Positions 8,617 through 18,182 of a DNA stretch of 64,000 bases are shown here, one piece after another. The notes beneath the pieces are model-generated. The model saw only the letters and a list, made by a program, of their open reading frames with translations. It made no database searches and was not told the DNA's origin. A program made the translations under genes and the position numbers. Every line of letters begins with the position of its first letter. The stretch's first letter is position 1. The DNA is from an uncultured Granulosicoccaceae bacterium (GTDB lineage Bacteria > Pseudomonadota > Gammaproteobacteria > CALCKW01), in NCBI GenBank assembly GCA_937965695.1, contig CALCKW010000049.1:1-64000 (forward strand), written 5' to 3'.

Positions 8617-8661
8617 GACCTTAGTCTAAGCTCGGTCAGTGACGTCGAGGTTCCCTAGGAC
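8617..8661. repeat. palindromic intergenic repeat, decayed copy C
   Basis: The left part (CCTTAGTCTAAGCTCGGTCAGTGACGTCGA) matches copies A and B with a few changes, in the orientation of copy A. The right part keeps the flanking TTCCCTAG (reverse of the CTAGGGAA beside copy B) but lacks about 20 bp, including the ATGCTCGC segment. It lies between divergent ynfA and the glutathione transferase gene. Confidence 0.6.
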
Positions 8662-8751
8662 TATCTTCTCAGCACCCTAGTCGCAGGACGCATTTGTAAA
8701 GGTTAGACTTAGAATTCATAATCGAGATATCACTCGAAAAGGAACGGTGCC

Positions 8752-9354
8752 ATGTACACGTTGATTGGAAGCCCAAAATCACGAGCATTTCGCGTGCTGT
8801 GGGCGCTAGAAGAACTGGGACTCGACTACGATATAAAAAACGCACCACCACACTCCGAGGATATTCTAGCGGTTAACCCCAGTGGAAAGCTCCCTGCTCT
8901 CTTGGCCGATGGGCAAGTGATCACTGATTCAGTAGCGATCATTCAGTTCTTAGCGGATAAGCACGGTGCGCTGACGCACCCAGCAGGCACGCTACAACGC
9001 GCTCATCAAGACAGTTTTACACAGATGCTCAGCGACGAGCTCGACGGCACCTGTTGGGTTATGGCCAAGCACAGTTTTGTTTTTCCCGAGGAAATGCGAC
9101 ACAAAGAGGCCGTGCGCGCCGGAGCAGAATGGGATATCAGTCGCGCATTAAAATCTCTCGAAGCGCGTATTGGCGATGGCCCTTGGTTAACCGGCGATAC
9201 TTTCACTGTGGCAGATTTAGTGCTTACGCATTGCAGCAATTGGATGGCGATGATTGGGCTAGAGATGCCCACCGGAAAAACCGCCGAAATAATAGAGCGC
9301 GCGAAAGCCAGACCGGCTTACGTTCGGTCTTTTGACATCCGCGATGCGAGTTGA
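8752..9354 (+). CDS. glutathione S-transferase family protein
   Basis: A 200-residue cytosolic protein. The N-terminal thioredoxin-like domain (1-75) has LIGSPKSRAFRVLWALEELG, the cis-Pro segment NPSGKLPAL, and the glutathione-binding ITDSVAIIQFLAD. The C-terminal helical domain ends with LTGDTFTVADLVL, containing the N-capping Asp. It lacks the SSCSxRVR motif of maleylacetoacetate isomerase, so despite hppD nearby it is probably not that enzyme. AAGGA precedes the ATG. A 30-nt palindrome follows its stop. Confidence 0.88.
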   Translation: MYTLIGSPKSRAFRVLWALEELGLDYDIKNAPPHSEDILAVNPSGKLPALLADGQVITDSVAIIQFLADKHGALTHPAGTLQRAHQDSFTQMLSDELDGTCWVMAKHSFVFPEEMRHKEAVRAGAEWDISRALKSLEARIGDGPWLTGDTFTVADLVLTHCSNWMAMIGLEMPTGKTAEIIERAKARPAYVRSFDIRDAS

Positions 9355-9357
9355 CGC

Positions 9358-9387
9358 ACAAGCTAGACACAATTGTGTCTAGCTTGT
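9358..9387. terminator. perfect 30-nt palindrome between convergent genes
   Basis: ACAAGCTAGACACAA is followed immediately by its exact reverse complement. It occupies nearly the whole gap between the convergent stops at 9354 and 9390. This is a bidirectional terminator by position, though no long T-tract follows. Confidence 0.6.
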
Positions 9388-9389
9388 AG

Positions 9390-10190
9390 TTAGCTTAACA
9401 GTTCCATGGTTAACGCACCGTCGGCATATTGCAAACTCTCAACCACGGTAAAATGCTGGGTGCCCGGTTCATAGACACTCGAAACACTTCCGCCTTGACG
9501 CGCCCAAGATTCAGCGATCAATCGATTTTGGCGTAAAAACTCTGGCCGTTCATCAGCGCCCACCCAAAAACAACACGGCAAGTGTTTATGAGGACTATCT
9601 AGGCTTGGGCTTTCAGCTTCCGCACTCTGCTCTGTCAATTTAAGCGTGTTATTCATCTCTGTCATTAGCAGAGGCCGCAGGTCGTGCACCCCACTGATAG
9701 AAACCACTTTTTGCATTCGCTTTTTTATTGAAGCAGAAAGAGGACTACTACTGCTCGCCAGACGAGATACCAGGTGACCACCCGCCGAATGACCGGTCAA
9801 TACAATAGGCCCCGCCACTCGAGACGCCGCTTCAGTCACTGCGCTAGCAATTGATTGCGTTATCTCAGGGACCGTGACTTCCGGTGCCAAGGGATAACCC
9901 ACAACAGCGACAGACCAGCCTTGTGCATAGGGCCCGAGCGCCAGTTGAGACCAATAGGATTTATCAAATCTGTGCCAAAACCCACCGTGAATGTAGATTA
10001 CTAGCCCGGATGATTGCTCAGAAGGTTGAAATAAATCAAAGCACTCACGCACGTTTTGACCGTAGCTGACATTGAGTTCGCCACGCATCTGCGCCCGGGC
10101 GTTGGCTGCCCGCTCCGACCAGCGATCTGCATAGTGTTGCGCGCCATCGATATACCCTGAGTTATCAAAAGCGTCATTCCAATCAATCAT
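9390..10190 (-). CDS. alpha/beta hydrolase, arylformamidase (kynurenine formamidase)-like
   Basis: A 266-residue hydrolase. It carries the esterase motif HGGFW (68-72, oxyanion hole), nucleophile elbow GHSAGG (Ser135) and a C-terminal GTQHF that can supply the catalytic histidine. The N-terminal layout (Y-x-D-GAQHYADRWSERAANAR) resembles arylformamidases, which cleave N-formylkynurenine to kynurenine and formate. This fits its position divergent from the anthranilate operon, since kynureninase would turn kynurenine into anthranilate. No kynureninase or tryptophan dioxygenase is in the window. A general carboxylesterase is the alternative. Confidence 0.7.
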   Translation of the reverse strand: MIDWNDAFDNSGYIDGAQHYADRWSERAANARAQMRGELNVSYGQNVRECFDLFQPSEQSSGLVIYIHGGFWHRFDKSYWSQLALGPYAQGWSVAVVGYPLAPEVTVPEITQSIASAVTEAASRVAGPIVLTGHSAGGHLVSRLASSSSPLSASIKKRMQKVVSISGVHDLRPLLMTEMNNTLKLTEQSAEAESPSLDSPHKHLPCCFWVGADERPEFLRQNRLIAESWARQGGSVSSVYEPGTQHFTVVESLQYADGALTMELLS

Positions 10191-10254
10191 TTAGCGTATC
10201 TCACGTTGATAAAACATCCCAATGGCTGCTTCAGAAGGTGTTGAACAAGCAGTT

Positions 10255-10268
10255 TATACAATTGTATA
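10255..10268. promoter_or_regulatory. TATACAATTGTATA palindrome, candidate MarR operator
   Basis: A perfect 14-nt palindrome 65 bp upstream of the arylformamidase-like start and about 180 bp upstream of the monooxygenase start. Its AT-rich TACAATTGTA core resembles operators of several MarR-family repressors. The operon at 10447 encodes a MarR protein (13505), making autoregulation of the divergent region plausible. Confidence 0.45.
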
Positions 10269-10287
10269 GGCAGAATTGCTCTAGGGA

Positions 10288-10342
10288 ACCTCAGATCAAG
10301 TCATGCTCGCGTCGACGTCACTGACCGGACCTAATCTGAGGC
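10288..10342. repeat. palindromic intergenic repeat, copy B
   Basis: The best-preserved copy in this orientation: CCTCAGATCAAG at the left end and CTAATCTGAGG at the right, with ATGCTCGCG and CGTCACTGACCG between. It is preceded by CTAGGGAA, a flank shared with copies C and D. It lies between the candidate operator and the start of the anthranilate operon, so it would be part of the operon's 5' leader or promoter region. Confidence 0.75.
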
Positions 10343-10446
10343 CTCCTGGTTGCTTTTATTTTAAATATAAAACTTCATACTTGAAACATTATTCTTGAAG
10401 CCTTACTCTAAACCCAATTACTTGACCCCTTGAACAGGAGTGGTAA

Positions 10447-12741
10447 ATGCGTGTTATCTGCTTAGGCGGTGGCCCTGCAGGCCTGTACTTCGCTATTTCA
10501 TTGAAATTACGCCAACCGGATACTGAAGTCACCGTATTGGAACGCAACAAGGCTGATGACACTTTTGGCTGGGGTGTTGTGCTCTCTGACGAAACACTAG
10601 ACCGGCTCGCCAAAAACGACAGTAAAAGCGCCGACTCAATCCGCGAGCACTTTGCTTATTGGGACGACATCGCAGTTACCTTCAAAGGCGAAAAAATGGT
10701 CTCGAGCGGACATGGCTTCTGCGGTATTGGCCGCAAGCGCTTACTCATTCTATTGCAAGCGCGTGCACGCGAGTTAGGTGTCATTTTAAAATTCGAGTCT
10801 AACGCGCAATCTGCTAGAAGCTACAGTGACGAGTATGATCTTGTCGTTGCTAGCGACGGTCTCAATTCTGCGGCTCGCGCGGATTTCCCCGATGAATTTC
10901 GCGCAGACATCGATGTGCGTAGTTGTAAATTTGTCTGGCTGGGTACAAAGCAAAAATTTGATGACGCTTTTGCCTTTATCTTTGAGGAGACAGACAAAGG
11001 TTGGCTGTGGGCACATGCCTATCAGTTCGACGAAGACACGGCTACTTTTATCGTCGAAACAGACCAAGCGACCTACGATGCTTATGGCTTCGACAGCATG
11101 AGCCAAGAGCAAAGTGTGGCCGTGTGTGAAGAGATATTCAAAGAGCACTTGGGCGGCTACCCCCTGCTCAGCAACTCAGCCCATATTCGTGGATCGGCTT
11201 GGATCAATTTTCCAAGAGTGCTCTGTGAACGCTGGAGCCACAAAAATATTGTGTTGCTGGGTGACGCCTCAGCCACGGCGCATTTTTCCATCGGATCGGG
11301 CACTAAGCTAGCGCTAGAGAGCGCCATGGGTCTGGCAGCGTATGTCACGACACAACCAACACTCGCAGACGCCTTTAGCCTTTATGAAGACGAGCGCCGC
11401 CTAGAGGTGCTCAAACTACAATCTGCAGCGCGTAATTCTTTAGAGTGGTTCGAGGACATACACCGCTACCTAAAACTAGACCCTGTGCAGTTCACTTATT
11501 CTTTGCTGACACGCTCACAGCGAATCAGCCACGAGAACTTGCGCGAGCGAGACGCCGGTTGGCTGCACAACGCTGAGCAGTGGTTTCAACAAGCTGCCGG
11601 GGTTGAAGCAAACACACCTGTTCGGCCGCCGATGTTTACGCCCTTTAAGTTGCGAGAACTAAAGCTTGAAAACCGCATAGTTGTTTCACCTATGGCGCAA
11701 TACAAAGCGGTGGACGGCAACCCAACCGATTGGCATTTTGCGCATTACGCTGAGCGAGCTAAAGGTGGTGCAGGACTTGTCTACACCGAAATGACTTGTG
11801 TTAGTGCTGACGGGCGAATAACACCTGGCTGCCCTGGCTTGTATGCGCCTGAACATGAGATCGCTTGGGGTCGACTAGTGGCTTTTGTGCATCAGGAAAC
11901 AACCGCTAAGCTGTGTTGCCAAATCGGACACGCTGGTCGAAAGGGGTCGACACAACTTGGCTGGGAAACAATGGATGCACCATTGGATCAAAACAATTGG
12001 CCACTACTATCGGCTTCCGACATTGCCTGGTCTAAAGACAATGAAACGCCACACGCCATGAATCGCGATGATATGGATGCAGTAACGGCCCAATTTGTTG
12101 CAGCAACCGAGATGGCTGATCGCGCAGGCTTTGACATGGTCGAGTTGCACGCAGCTCACGGCTATCTCATTTCTTCGTTTATTTCACCTGTCTCCAACAC
12201 ACGCGATGATGAATACGGTGGGAGTTTAGAAAATCGCCTGAGGTATCCGCTCGAGGTCTTTGAAGCGATGCGACTGGCTTGGCCCGAACACAAGCCCATG
12301 TCGGTGCGTATTTCAGCCACCGACTGGGTAGGTGAAGCCGGCGTGACACCAGAAGAAGCTGTCGAAGTGGCACGCTATTTTTCAGCATCGGGTGCTGACA
12401 TTATTGATGTTTCAGCAGGACAAACCACAATCGATGCTAAGCCGGTGTACGGACGCATGTTTCAGACACCTTTTTCCGATCGAATTCGCAATGAAACTGG
12501 CCTTGCCACGATGGCGGTTGGCAACATCTACGAGCCGGATCACGTCAACTCTATCCTGATGGCCGGCCGTGCCGATCTCGTTTGTTTAGCTCGGCCACAC
12601 TTGGCAAATCCCTATTGGACTTTGCATGCCGCGGCGGAGCTGGGTGATCGTCAACTCGATTGGCCTCTTCCCTACCAGCCTGGCAGAGATCAACTCTGGC
12701 GTTTGGCTGACAAACAGAACGTAGAAGCAGAAAAAGTATGA
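10447..12741 (+). CDS. abmA: 2-aminobenzoyl-CoA monooxygenase/reductase-type fusion protein
   Basis: A 764-residue two-domain flavoprotein. Residues 1 to about 380 are an FAD aromatic-ring hydroxylase of the salicylyl-CoA 5-hydroxylase type ([11 protein letters not shown] near residue 6, and [16 protein letters not shown] around 276). Residues about 390-764 are an Old Yellow Enzyme-like FMN reductase ([11 protein letters not shown], then [14 protein letters not shown]). This fusion is the layout of 2-aminobenzoyl-CoA monooxygenase/reductase, which hydroxylates and then reduces anthraniloyl-CoA in the aerobic CoA-thioester route of Azoarcus evansii. The CoA ligase at 15936 supports the substrate. 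AGGAG precedes the ATG. Its stop overlaps the SDR start as ATGA. Confidence 0.88.
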   Translation: MRVICLGGGPAGLYFAISLKLRQPDTEVTVLERNKADDTFGWGVVLSDETLDRLAKNDSKSADSIREHFAYWDDIAVTFKGEKMVSSGHGFCGIGRKRLLILLQARARELGVILKFESNAQSARSYSDEYDLVVASDGLNSAARADFPDEFRADIDVRSCKFVWLGTKQKFDDAFAFIFEETDKGWLWAHAYQFDEDTATFIVETDQATYDAYGFDSMSQEQSVAVCEEIFKEHLGGYPLLSNSAHIRGSAWINFPRVLCERWSHKNIVLLGDASATAHFSIGSGTKLALESAMGLAAYVTTQPTLADAFSLYEDERRLEVLKLQSAARNSLEWFEDIHRYLKLDPVQFTYSLLTRSQRISHENLRERDAGWLHNAEQWFQQAAGVEANTPVRPPMFTPFKLRELKLENRIVVSPMAQYKAVDGNPTDWHFAHYAERAKGGAGLVYTEMTCVSADGRITPGCPGLYAPEHEIAWGRLVAFVHQETTAKLCCQIGHAGRKGSTQLGWETMDAPLDQNNWPLLSASDIAWSKDNETPHAMNRDDMDAVTAQFVAATEMADRAGFDMVELHAAHGYLISSFISPVSNTRDDEYGGSLENRLRYPLEVFEAMRLAWPEHKPMSVRISATDWVGEAGVTPEEAVEVARYFSASGADIIDVSAGQTTIDAKPVYGRMFQTPFSDRIRNETGLATMAVGNIYEPDHVNSILMAGRADLVCLARPHLANPYWTLHAAAELGDRQLDWPLPYQPGRDQLWRLADKQNVEAEKV

Positions 12742-13508
12742 GTGCGCATAACAAAGACCTCACCGGTAAGCATATGGTGATAAGCGGCGGTGGCAGCGGC
12801 GTAGGTGCAGAAATTGCGCGTAATGCTAGTGCGGCCGGTGCTGCCGTGACAATTCTCGGTAGACGATTAGAGCCACTGCAAGAAGCCGCGCAATCCACAG
12901 GCGCCCTAGCCGTGCAATGTGATGTAACAGATCCAGCCTCTGTTGCGAACGCCTTGCAACAAGCAAGAGATGTCAATGGTCTGGTAACAATTGCAGTGGC
13001 CAACGCGGGTGACGCCGCAAGTGTCCCCTTTTCCAAAATGGGTGCTGATGACCTTGAACAGGCATTGGCAGTCAATCTAAAAGGTGTGTTCCATCTTTGG
13101 CAAGCTTGTCTCCCTGATCAAAAACAAGAAGGATGGGGCCGTATGGTTGCCATTGCTTCGACCGCTGGTCTCAAAGGGTATCCTTATGTCAGTGGATACT
13201 GTGCAGCCAAACACGCGGTGGTAGGTCTGGTTCGTTCACTGGCGATTGAACTTGCTCGCACTGGAATCACCGTAAACGCTGTCTGTCCTGGATTTATAGA
13301 AACCCCTCTATTGCAGCGGTCAGTCGCTGAAATACAAAGCAAAACAGGCATGTCAGCGGATGAGGCTAAAACGGCCTTGCTTTCGGGCAACCCACAACAA
13401 AAATTTATACAAGTCGAAGAGGTCGCAAGCGCTGTCGGTTGGCTGTGTTCACCAGAAGCACGATCAATGAACGGCCATACTTTGACTCTCTCAGGAGGTG
13501 AAGTTTGA
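12738..13508 (+). CDS. SDR-family dehydrogenase of the anthranilate operon
   Basis: A 256-residue short-chain dehydrogenase with the cofactor loop [10 protein letters not shown] near residue 16, NAG near 93, catalytic Ser in IASTAG and YCAAKHA (Tyr/Lys) near 154. It probably oxidises or reduces a cyclic hydroxyacyl- or ketoacyl-CoA intermediate after the monooxygenase step, analogous to 3-hydroxyacyl-CoA dehydrogenases in ring beta-oxidation. The start overlaps the preceding stop by 4 bp, and its own stop overlaps the MarR start, so translation is coupled on both sides. Confidence 0.85.
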   Translation: MSAHNKDLTGKHMVISGGGSGVGAEIARNASAAGAAVTILGRRLEPLQEAAQSTGALAVQCDVTDPASVANALQQARDVNGLVTIAVANAGDAASVPFSKMGADDLEQALAVNLKGVFHLWQACLPDQKQEGWGRMVAIASTAGLKGYPYVSGYCAAKHAVVGLVRSLAIELARTGITVNAVCPGFIETPLLQRSVAEIQSKTGMSADEAKTALLSGNPQQKFIQVEEVASAVGWLCSPEARSMNGHTLTLSGGEV

Positions 13509-13975
13509 GCAAGACCGCTGACGCACTGCCAGAACCACTCGATAGCTCCAATGAGCGCGTTCGTCTCTGGATCCGGTTACTAAAAACGACGCGGATTATT
13601 GAGGCCGAGCTGCGCGAAAGATTGCGTCTTGAGTTCAATACAACACTGCCTCGGTTCGACGTGATGTCCGCACTTTATCGCGAAGAGCGCGGTCTCAAGA
13701 TGAGCGAAATTTCCAAGCGCCTTGTTGTTTCAAACGGCAACGTCACCGGCATTGTCGATCGTTTAACGCTTGAGGGTCTAGTGATCAGAGAAGCCTTGCC
13801 TGGAGATCGACGAGCGGCTGTTGTGAGTTTGACCACCAAAGGAAAAGAAGAATTCAGCCTGCAGGCAAAGGCACACCGAGAGTGGTTGGACGACTTGTTA
13901 GGTGGTTTGAGTAACGAGGACTCTGCGCAGGTCAATACTCTTTTACGCGCCGCCAGTGAAGCCGAAAAGGACTGA
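13505..13975 (+). CDS. MarR-family transcriptional regulator
   Basis: A 156-residue winged-helix protein: LPRFDVMSALYREERGLKMSEISKRL leads into the recognition helix around VSNGNVTGIVDRLTLEGLV, followed by the wing DRRAAVVSLTTKG. MarR proteins in aromatic-CoA operons usually repress until an aroyl-CoA binds, and anthraniloyl-CoA would be the natural ligand here. It sits inside the operon it probably controls. The start is TTG at 13505, overlapping the SDR stop (TTGA) and preceded by a strong AGGAGGTGAAG site. The palindrome at 10255 is the candidate target. Confidence 0.88.
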   Translation: MSKTADALPEPLDSSNERVRLWIRLLKTTRIIEAELRERLRLEFNTTLPRFDVMSALYREERGLKMSEISKRLVVSNGNVTGIVDRLTLEGLVIREALPGDRRAAVVSLTTKGKEEFSLQAKAHREWLDDLLGGLSNEDSAQVNTLLRAASEAEKD

Positions 13976-13981
13976 AAAACC

Positions 13982-14782
13982 ATGATAGAAAAAACGACGC
14001 ACTTTAATTGTGAAGTCAAAAACCGCATCGCTACGATTTCGCTGAGCCGTCCTGAGCGAAAAAATCCTTTGACCTTCGACAGCTACGCAGAGCTTCGTGA
14101 TTGGTTTCGAGAATTAGCCTCGGAAGACGATATTGATGTGGTTGTTTTTGCATCCAATGCGGGGAATTTTAGTTCTGGAGGTGATGTGCATGACATCATC
14201 GGTCCATTGACAAAAATGAACATGAAAGAACTCATGGCTTTCACCCGCATGACCGGAGATTTGGTCAAGGCCATGATCCACTGTGGCAAGCCAATCATTG
14301 CAGCCGTGGACGGAATTTGTGCAGGTGCGGGTGCGATTATCTCTATGGCATCGGATCTAAGAATCTGTTCGCCGACGGCCAAGACAGCCTTTCTTTTTAC
14401 GCGGGTTGGATTGGCCGGGTGCGACATGGGGGCCTGTGCCATGCTGCCGCGCATCATTGGTCAATCAAGAGCAGCCGAGCTGCTTTATACGGGGCGCGCC
14501 ATGCGGGCTGAAGAAGGAGAAAGCTGGGGCTATTACAGCCGCATTGTTGAGTCTGATCAGTTATTAAGTACAGCAATAGAGATGGCAAGCCGCATCAGCG
14601 ACGGCCCTAACTTTGCGCACATGATGACAAAAACGATGTTAGTGCAAGAGTGGTCCATGTCTCTTGATCAAGCAATAGAAGCCGAAGCCCAGGCACAAGC
14701 TATTTGCATGCAAACCGAAGATTTCAAACGTGCTTACAATGCCTTTGTTGAAAAGCAACAGCCTATTTTTGAGGGAGACTAA
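13982..14782 (+). CDS. enoyl-CoA hydratase/isomerase family protein
   Basis: A 266-residue crotonase-fold protein. The oxyanion-hole segments are visible as [11 protein letters not shown] (about 60-70) and [19 protein letters not shown] (about 105-123). It probably hydrates a cyclic enoyl-CoA or opens the ring by a crotonase-type step in the anthraniloyl-CoA pathway; the exact reaction cannot be told from sequence. It begins 6 bp after the MarR stop, and its stop overlaps the dehydrogenase start as TAATG. Confidence 0.87.
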   Translation: MIEKTTHFNCEVKNRIATISLSRPERKNPLTFDSYAELRDWFRELASEDDIDVVVFASNAGNFSSGGDVHDIIGPLTKMNMKELMAFTRMTGDLVKAMIHCGKPIIAAVDGICAGAGAIISMASDLRICSPTAKTAFLFTRVGLAGCDMGACAMLPRIIGQSRAAELLYTGRAMRAEEGESWGYYSRIVESDQLLSTAIEMASRISDGPNFAHMMTKTMLVQEWSMSLDQAIEAEAQAQAICMQTEDFKRAYNAFVEKQQPIFEGD

Positions 14783-15939
14783 TGTCAGATTCTAGCTTTC
14801 TTGCTTGGCCTTTCTTTGAAACCACACACCGGGATCTCGCCGTTAACTTAGATGCATGGGCAAAATCTGAGCTTGCGAATATAGACCACAGCGATATCGA
14901 CACCGCTTGTCGCACGCTTGTGGCGAAACTGGGCAAGGCGGGCTGGCTTCAACACACCGCAGCAACCGCTGGGGAGACAATGGACGTGCGAAGCCTCTGC
15001 CTCAGCCGTGAGATACTCGCTCGCCACGACGGCTTGGCCGACTTTGCCTTTGCCATGCAGGGACTGGGAACCGGTGCCATATCTTTATTTGGTACTGAGC
15101 AACAACAAGCCCAGTGGCTGCCTCGCACTCGCCGCGGAGAAGCTGTCGCTGCTTTTGCTCTGACTGAGCCTCAGTCCGGTTCTGACGTCGCAAATTCCAC
15201 GCTTAGTGCAACGCTTGATGGTGATCTTTACCTGCTAAACGGTGAAAAAACGTGGATTTCAAACGGTGGCATTGCCGATGTGTACACCGTGTTTGCGCGT
15301 ACTGGAGACGCCCCCGGTGCACGCGGATTATCCGCCTTTATTGTCACACCCGACATGCCCGGTTTCGAAGTCGTGGAACGTTTAGAAACTATCGCCCCTC
15401 ATCCCCTCGCCCGATTGCGCTTTACGGATGTGAAGGTTCCCACTAGCGCACTGATCGGTGAGTCAGGTCAGGGTTTTAAGATTGCGATGTCGGTGCTAGA
15501 TGTTTTTAGATCAACGGTGGCCGCTGCTGCCCTTGGCTTTTCTCGGCGTGCGCTGGACGAAAGCCTAGCGCGGGTAAGCACACGCGAGATACAAGGCGCG
15601 CCCTTATTTGAGCTCCAGATGGTGCAAGGACACATAGCCGACATGGCGGTTGATGTCGATGCCAGTGCTTTGCTGATCTATCGTGCGGCTTGGTGTAAAG
15701 ACTCCGGTCAGCCCCGCGTGACACGGGAGGCAGCCATGGCCAAGCTTTTTTCAACGGACAAAGCACAAGATGTGATAGACCGCGCAGTTCAACTTCACGG
15801 TGGTGAGGGCGTACGATCAGGTGCGACCGTTGAAAAACTCTACCGAGAGATACGCGCACTACGCATTTATGAAGGTGCGTCAGATGTTCAACGTGTTGTT
15901 ATTGCGCGCCAAGCCATTTTGGCCTACTCAGGAGAATGA
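14782..15939 (+). CDS. acyl-CoA dehydrogenase
   Basis: A 385-residue FAD enzyme of the acyl-CoA dehydrogenase family. The flavin/substrate signature [14 protein letters not shown] is followed by [10 protein letters not shown]. The C-terminal [34 protein letters not shown] is typical, and the Glu of YEGASDV is in the usual catalytic-base position. In this operon it would introduce a double bond in a ring-derived acyl-CoA. It is coupled by overlap to the genes on both sides. Confidence 0.92.
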   Translation: MSDSSFLAWPFFETTHRDLAVNLDAWAKSELANIDHSDIDTACRTLVAKLGKAGWLQHTAATAGETMDVRSLCLSREILARHDGLADFAFAMQGLGTGAISLFGTEQQQAQWLPRTRRGEAVAAFALTEPQSGSDVANSTLSATLDGDLYLLNGEKTWISNGGIADVYTVFARTGDAPGARGLSAFIVTPDMPGFEVVERLETIAPHPLARLRFTDVKVPTSALIGESGQGFKIAMSVLDVFRSTVAAAALGFSRRALDESLARVSTREIQGAPLFELQMVQGHIADMAVDVDASALLIYRAAWCKDSGQPRVTREAAMAKLFSTDKAQDVIDRAVQLHGGEGVRSGATVEKLYREIRALRIYEGASDVQRVVIARQAILAYSGE

Positions 15940-17570
15940 CTATGCTCGGTCCATCCGCACACAGCGATAGCTTCACCCGCGATAATTTGCCACCCCTCGC
16001 TGATCAGCCAGATTTTTTGCTCGAAAACTTTGACTACCCCGAGTACATCAATGTGGCCGAGCAGCTCACCGATCAAATGGTGGAAAAAGGCTATGGCGAT
16101 AACACGGCTCTCATTGGAAATGGCAGAAGACGCACCTACAAAGAACTGAGTGATTGGAGCAATCGCATTGCTCACGTGTTGATTGATGATCTCGGTGTCA
16201 AAGCTGGGAATCGCGTGCTAATTCGCTCTGCCAATAACCCCGCCATGGTAGCTTGCTGGTTAGCGGCGACAAAGGTTGGTGCCGTGGTTGTCAATACTAT
16301 GCCAATGCTGCGCGCAGGTGAGCTCACGGCTATTGTAGACAAAGGCGAAATTAGCCACGCCTTGTGCGATACTCGACTGCTGCAAGAGCTTCAAGACTGT
16401 GCCGATTCAAGCCAATTTCTTAACTCCGTCACCGGATTCGACGGTACTTTAAACCATGACGCCGAATTAGACCGCATGGCGCTCGAGAAATCGGTGCAAT
16501 TTGACGTGGTACAAACCGGACGAGACGACGTCGCCCTCATGGGCTATACCTCAGGCACAACCGGGTCACCCAAAGCGACCATGCATTTTCATCGGGACCT
16601 ACTCATTATTGCTGACGGTTATGCCCGAGAAGTATTAGACGTGAGATCTGACGATGTTTTTGTCGGGTCACCGCCTTTGGCTTTTACATTTGGTTTAGGC
16701 GGCCTGGCGGTTTTTCCCCTGCGGTTCGGTGCGGCGGCTACCTTACTTGAAACAGCAACGCCACCCAAGATGATCGAAATCATCGAAAAATACAAAGCGA
16801 CCGTATGCTTCACAGCCCCCACCGCCTACCGAGCAATGATGAGCGCTATGGATGAAGGGGCAGACCTCTCAAGCTTAAGAGCCGCTGTATCAGCGGGAGA
16901 AACACTGCCTGCGCCTGTCTACGACGAGTGGATGGAGAAAACCGGTAAGCCTATGTTGGACGGCATTGGCGCAACTGAAATGTTGCATATTTTTATTTCT
17001 AATCGCTTTGACGACCATCGCGGTGCGTGCACTGGCAAGCCTGTTAGTGGGTACGAAGTACGTATCGTCGACGACGCCGGTGAAGAATTACCGCGCGGAG
17101 AAGTGGGTCGATTGACCATGCGCGGTCCAACAGGCTGCCGCTACTTAGCAGATGACCGCCAACACAAATACGTTAAAGATGGTTGGAACATTAGCGGTGA
17201 CAGCTTCTCGATGGATGAAGAGGGTTACTTGTATTTCGCTGCTCGTAGCGACGACATGATTGTTTCCTCCGGTTACAACATTGCTGGCCCCGAAGTCGAA
17301 GCGGCCCTACTCTCGCATGAATCTGTCGTGGAATGCGCTGTCATCGGTGTGCCAGACGAGGAACGCGGCACAAAGGTCGAAGCGCATGTCGTTTTAACAG
17401 AGGGCACCTTGGCGAATGATGAGAGCATTGTTTCGCTGCAGAACCATGTCAAAGCAACTATTGCTCCGTACAAATACCCCCGCTCAGTTGTTTTTTGCGA
17501 TGCTTTGCCTAAGACAGCCACAGGGAAAATTCAACGCTTTGCCTTGCGGCAAGCAAAAAAGAATAATTGA
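15936..17570 (+). CDS. abmG: 2-aminobenzoate/benzoate-CoA ligase
   Basis: A 544-residue AMP-forming CoA ligase. It has the phosphate loop [18 protein letters not shown], the [12 protein letters not shown] motif typical of benzoate- and aminobenzoate-CoA ligases, the adenine-binding SGDSF region, and a C-terminal [11 protein letters not shown] with the catalytic lysine. The N-terminal SFTRDNLPP segment is characteristic of 2-aminobenzoate-CoA ligases. It activates anthranilate for the monooxygenase/reductase at 10447. The start overlaps the preceding stop as ATGA. It is the last gene in the tightly coupled part of the operon. Confidence 0.88.
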   Translation: MTMLGPSAHSDSFTRDNLPPLADQPDFLLENFDYPEYINVAEQLTDQMVEKGYGDNTALIGNGRRRTYKELSDWSNRIAHVLIDDLGVKAGNRVLIRSANNPAMVACWLAATKVGAVVVNTMPMLRAGELTAIVDKGEISHALCDTRLLQELQDCADSSQFLNSVTGFDGTLNHDAELDRMALEKSVQFDVVQTGRDDVALMGYTSGTTGSPKATMHFHRDLLIIADGYAREVLDVRSDDVFVGSPPLAFTFGLGGLAVFPLRFGAAATLLETATPPKMIEIIEKYKATVCFTAPTAYRAMMSAMDEGADLSSLRAAVSAGETLPAPVYDEWMEKTGKPMLDGIGATEMLHIFISNRFDDHRGACTGKPVSGYEVRIVDDAGEELPRGEVGRLTMRGPTGCRYLADDRQHKYVKDGWNISGDSFSMDEEGYLYFAARSDDMIVSSGYNIAGPEVEAALLSHESVVECAVIGVPDEERGTKVEAHVVLTEGTLANDESIVSLQNHVKATIAPYKYPRSVVFCDALPKTATGKIQRFALRQAKKNN

Positions 17571-17670
17571 TTGTTTTTTTTTCAAGGCTGCGTTAGACGG
17601 ACTAGCCTTACCAAAAACCAGCTGAAGCGAGCACAATCGGTTCAGGCCGAAACCAGACAACGAGAACATC

Positions 17671-18072
17671 ATGCCACACAAAACCATACAACCCGAAGGC
17701 TGGGCACCCGCCAAAGGTTATGCAAACGGAATGTTGAGCGATGACAATCAGCTATTCGTCGGGGGCCAAATAGGCTGGAATGCTCAGCAACACTTTGAAA
17801 GCGACGATTTCATCGAACAGACAGAACAGGCACTTAAAAATATTGCAGCGGTACTCGTCGAGGCTGGCGGCCAGACTTCTGATATCACGCGTTTAACCTG
17901 GTACGTGACAGACAAAAAAGAATACGTGGCTAAACAGCGCGAGATGGGAGAATCTTATCGACGGGTAATGGGTAAGCATTTTCCAGCGATGACCATGGTT
18001 GTAGTCGCTGGCCTAATTGAAGATCGAGCGCTCGTAGAAATAGAAGCGACGGCCGTATTGCAGAAAGATTGA
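17671..18072 (+). CDS. Rid-family (YjgF/UK114) protein, non-canonical
   Basis: A 133-residue protein with the Rid fold: LFVGGQIGWN, then EQTEQALKNIAAVLVEAGG and DITRLTWYVTD, ending VEIEATAVL. Canonical RidA has an arginine in FPARS that hydrolyses enamine/imine intermediates. Here the matching residue is methionine (HFPAMTMVVV), which places it among subfamilies without the canonical deaminase residue. It lies 100 bp after the ligase on the same strand. An appealing role is handling the enamine formed from anthraniloyl-CoA reduction, but the missing arginine argues against simple RidA chemistry. Confidence 0.85.
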   Translation: MPHKTIQPEGWAPAKGYANGMLSDDNQLFVGGQIGWNAQQHFESDDFIEQTEQALKNIAAVLVEAGGQTSDITRLTWYVTDKKEYVAKQREMGESYRRVMGKHFPAMTMVVVAGLIEDRALVEIEATAVLQKD

Positions 18073-18121
18073 ACACTTTCTAAATAAGAGGCATGTTCAG
18101 TGAAATATTCTAGCTCGCTGA

Positions 18122-18160
18122 CACCCTACAAAGGTCTGTGAATTGACACGATGTAGGGTG
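18122..18160. terminator. inverted repeat between convergent genes
   Basis: CACCCTACA and TGTAGGGTG pair over 9 bp around a 21-nt loop, between the Rid gene stop (18072) and the convergent SDR stop (18183). The large loop and absent T-run make it a weak but well-placed bidirectional terminator candidate. Confidence 0.4.
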
Positions 18161-18182
18161 ATGACAGAGATTACCGATCCAA

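Noticed and set aside
8752..9354. Glutathione transferase as maleylacetoacetate isomerase of the tyrosine pathway
   Set aside because: It lacks the SSCSxRVR active-site motif of that enzyme and no fumarylacetoacetase gene is adjacent.
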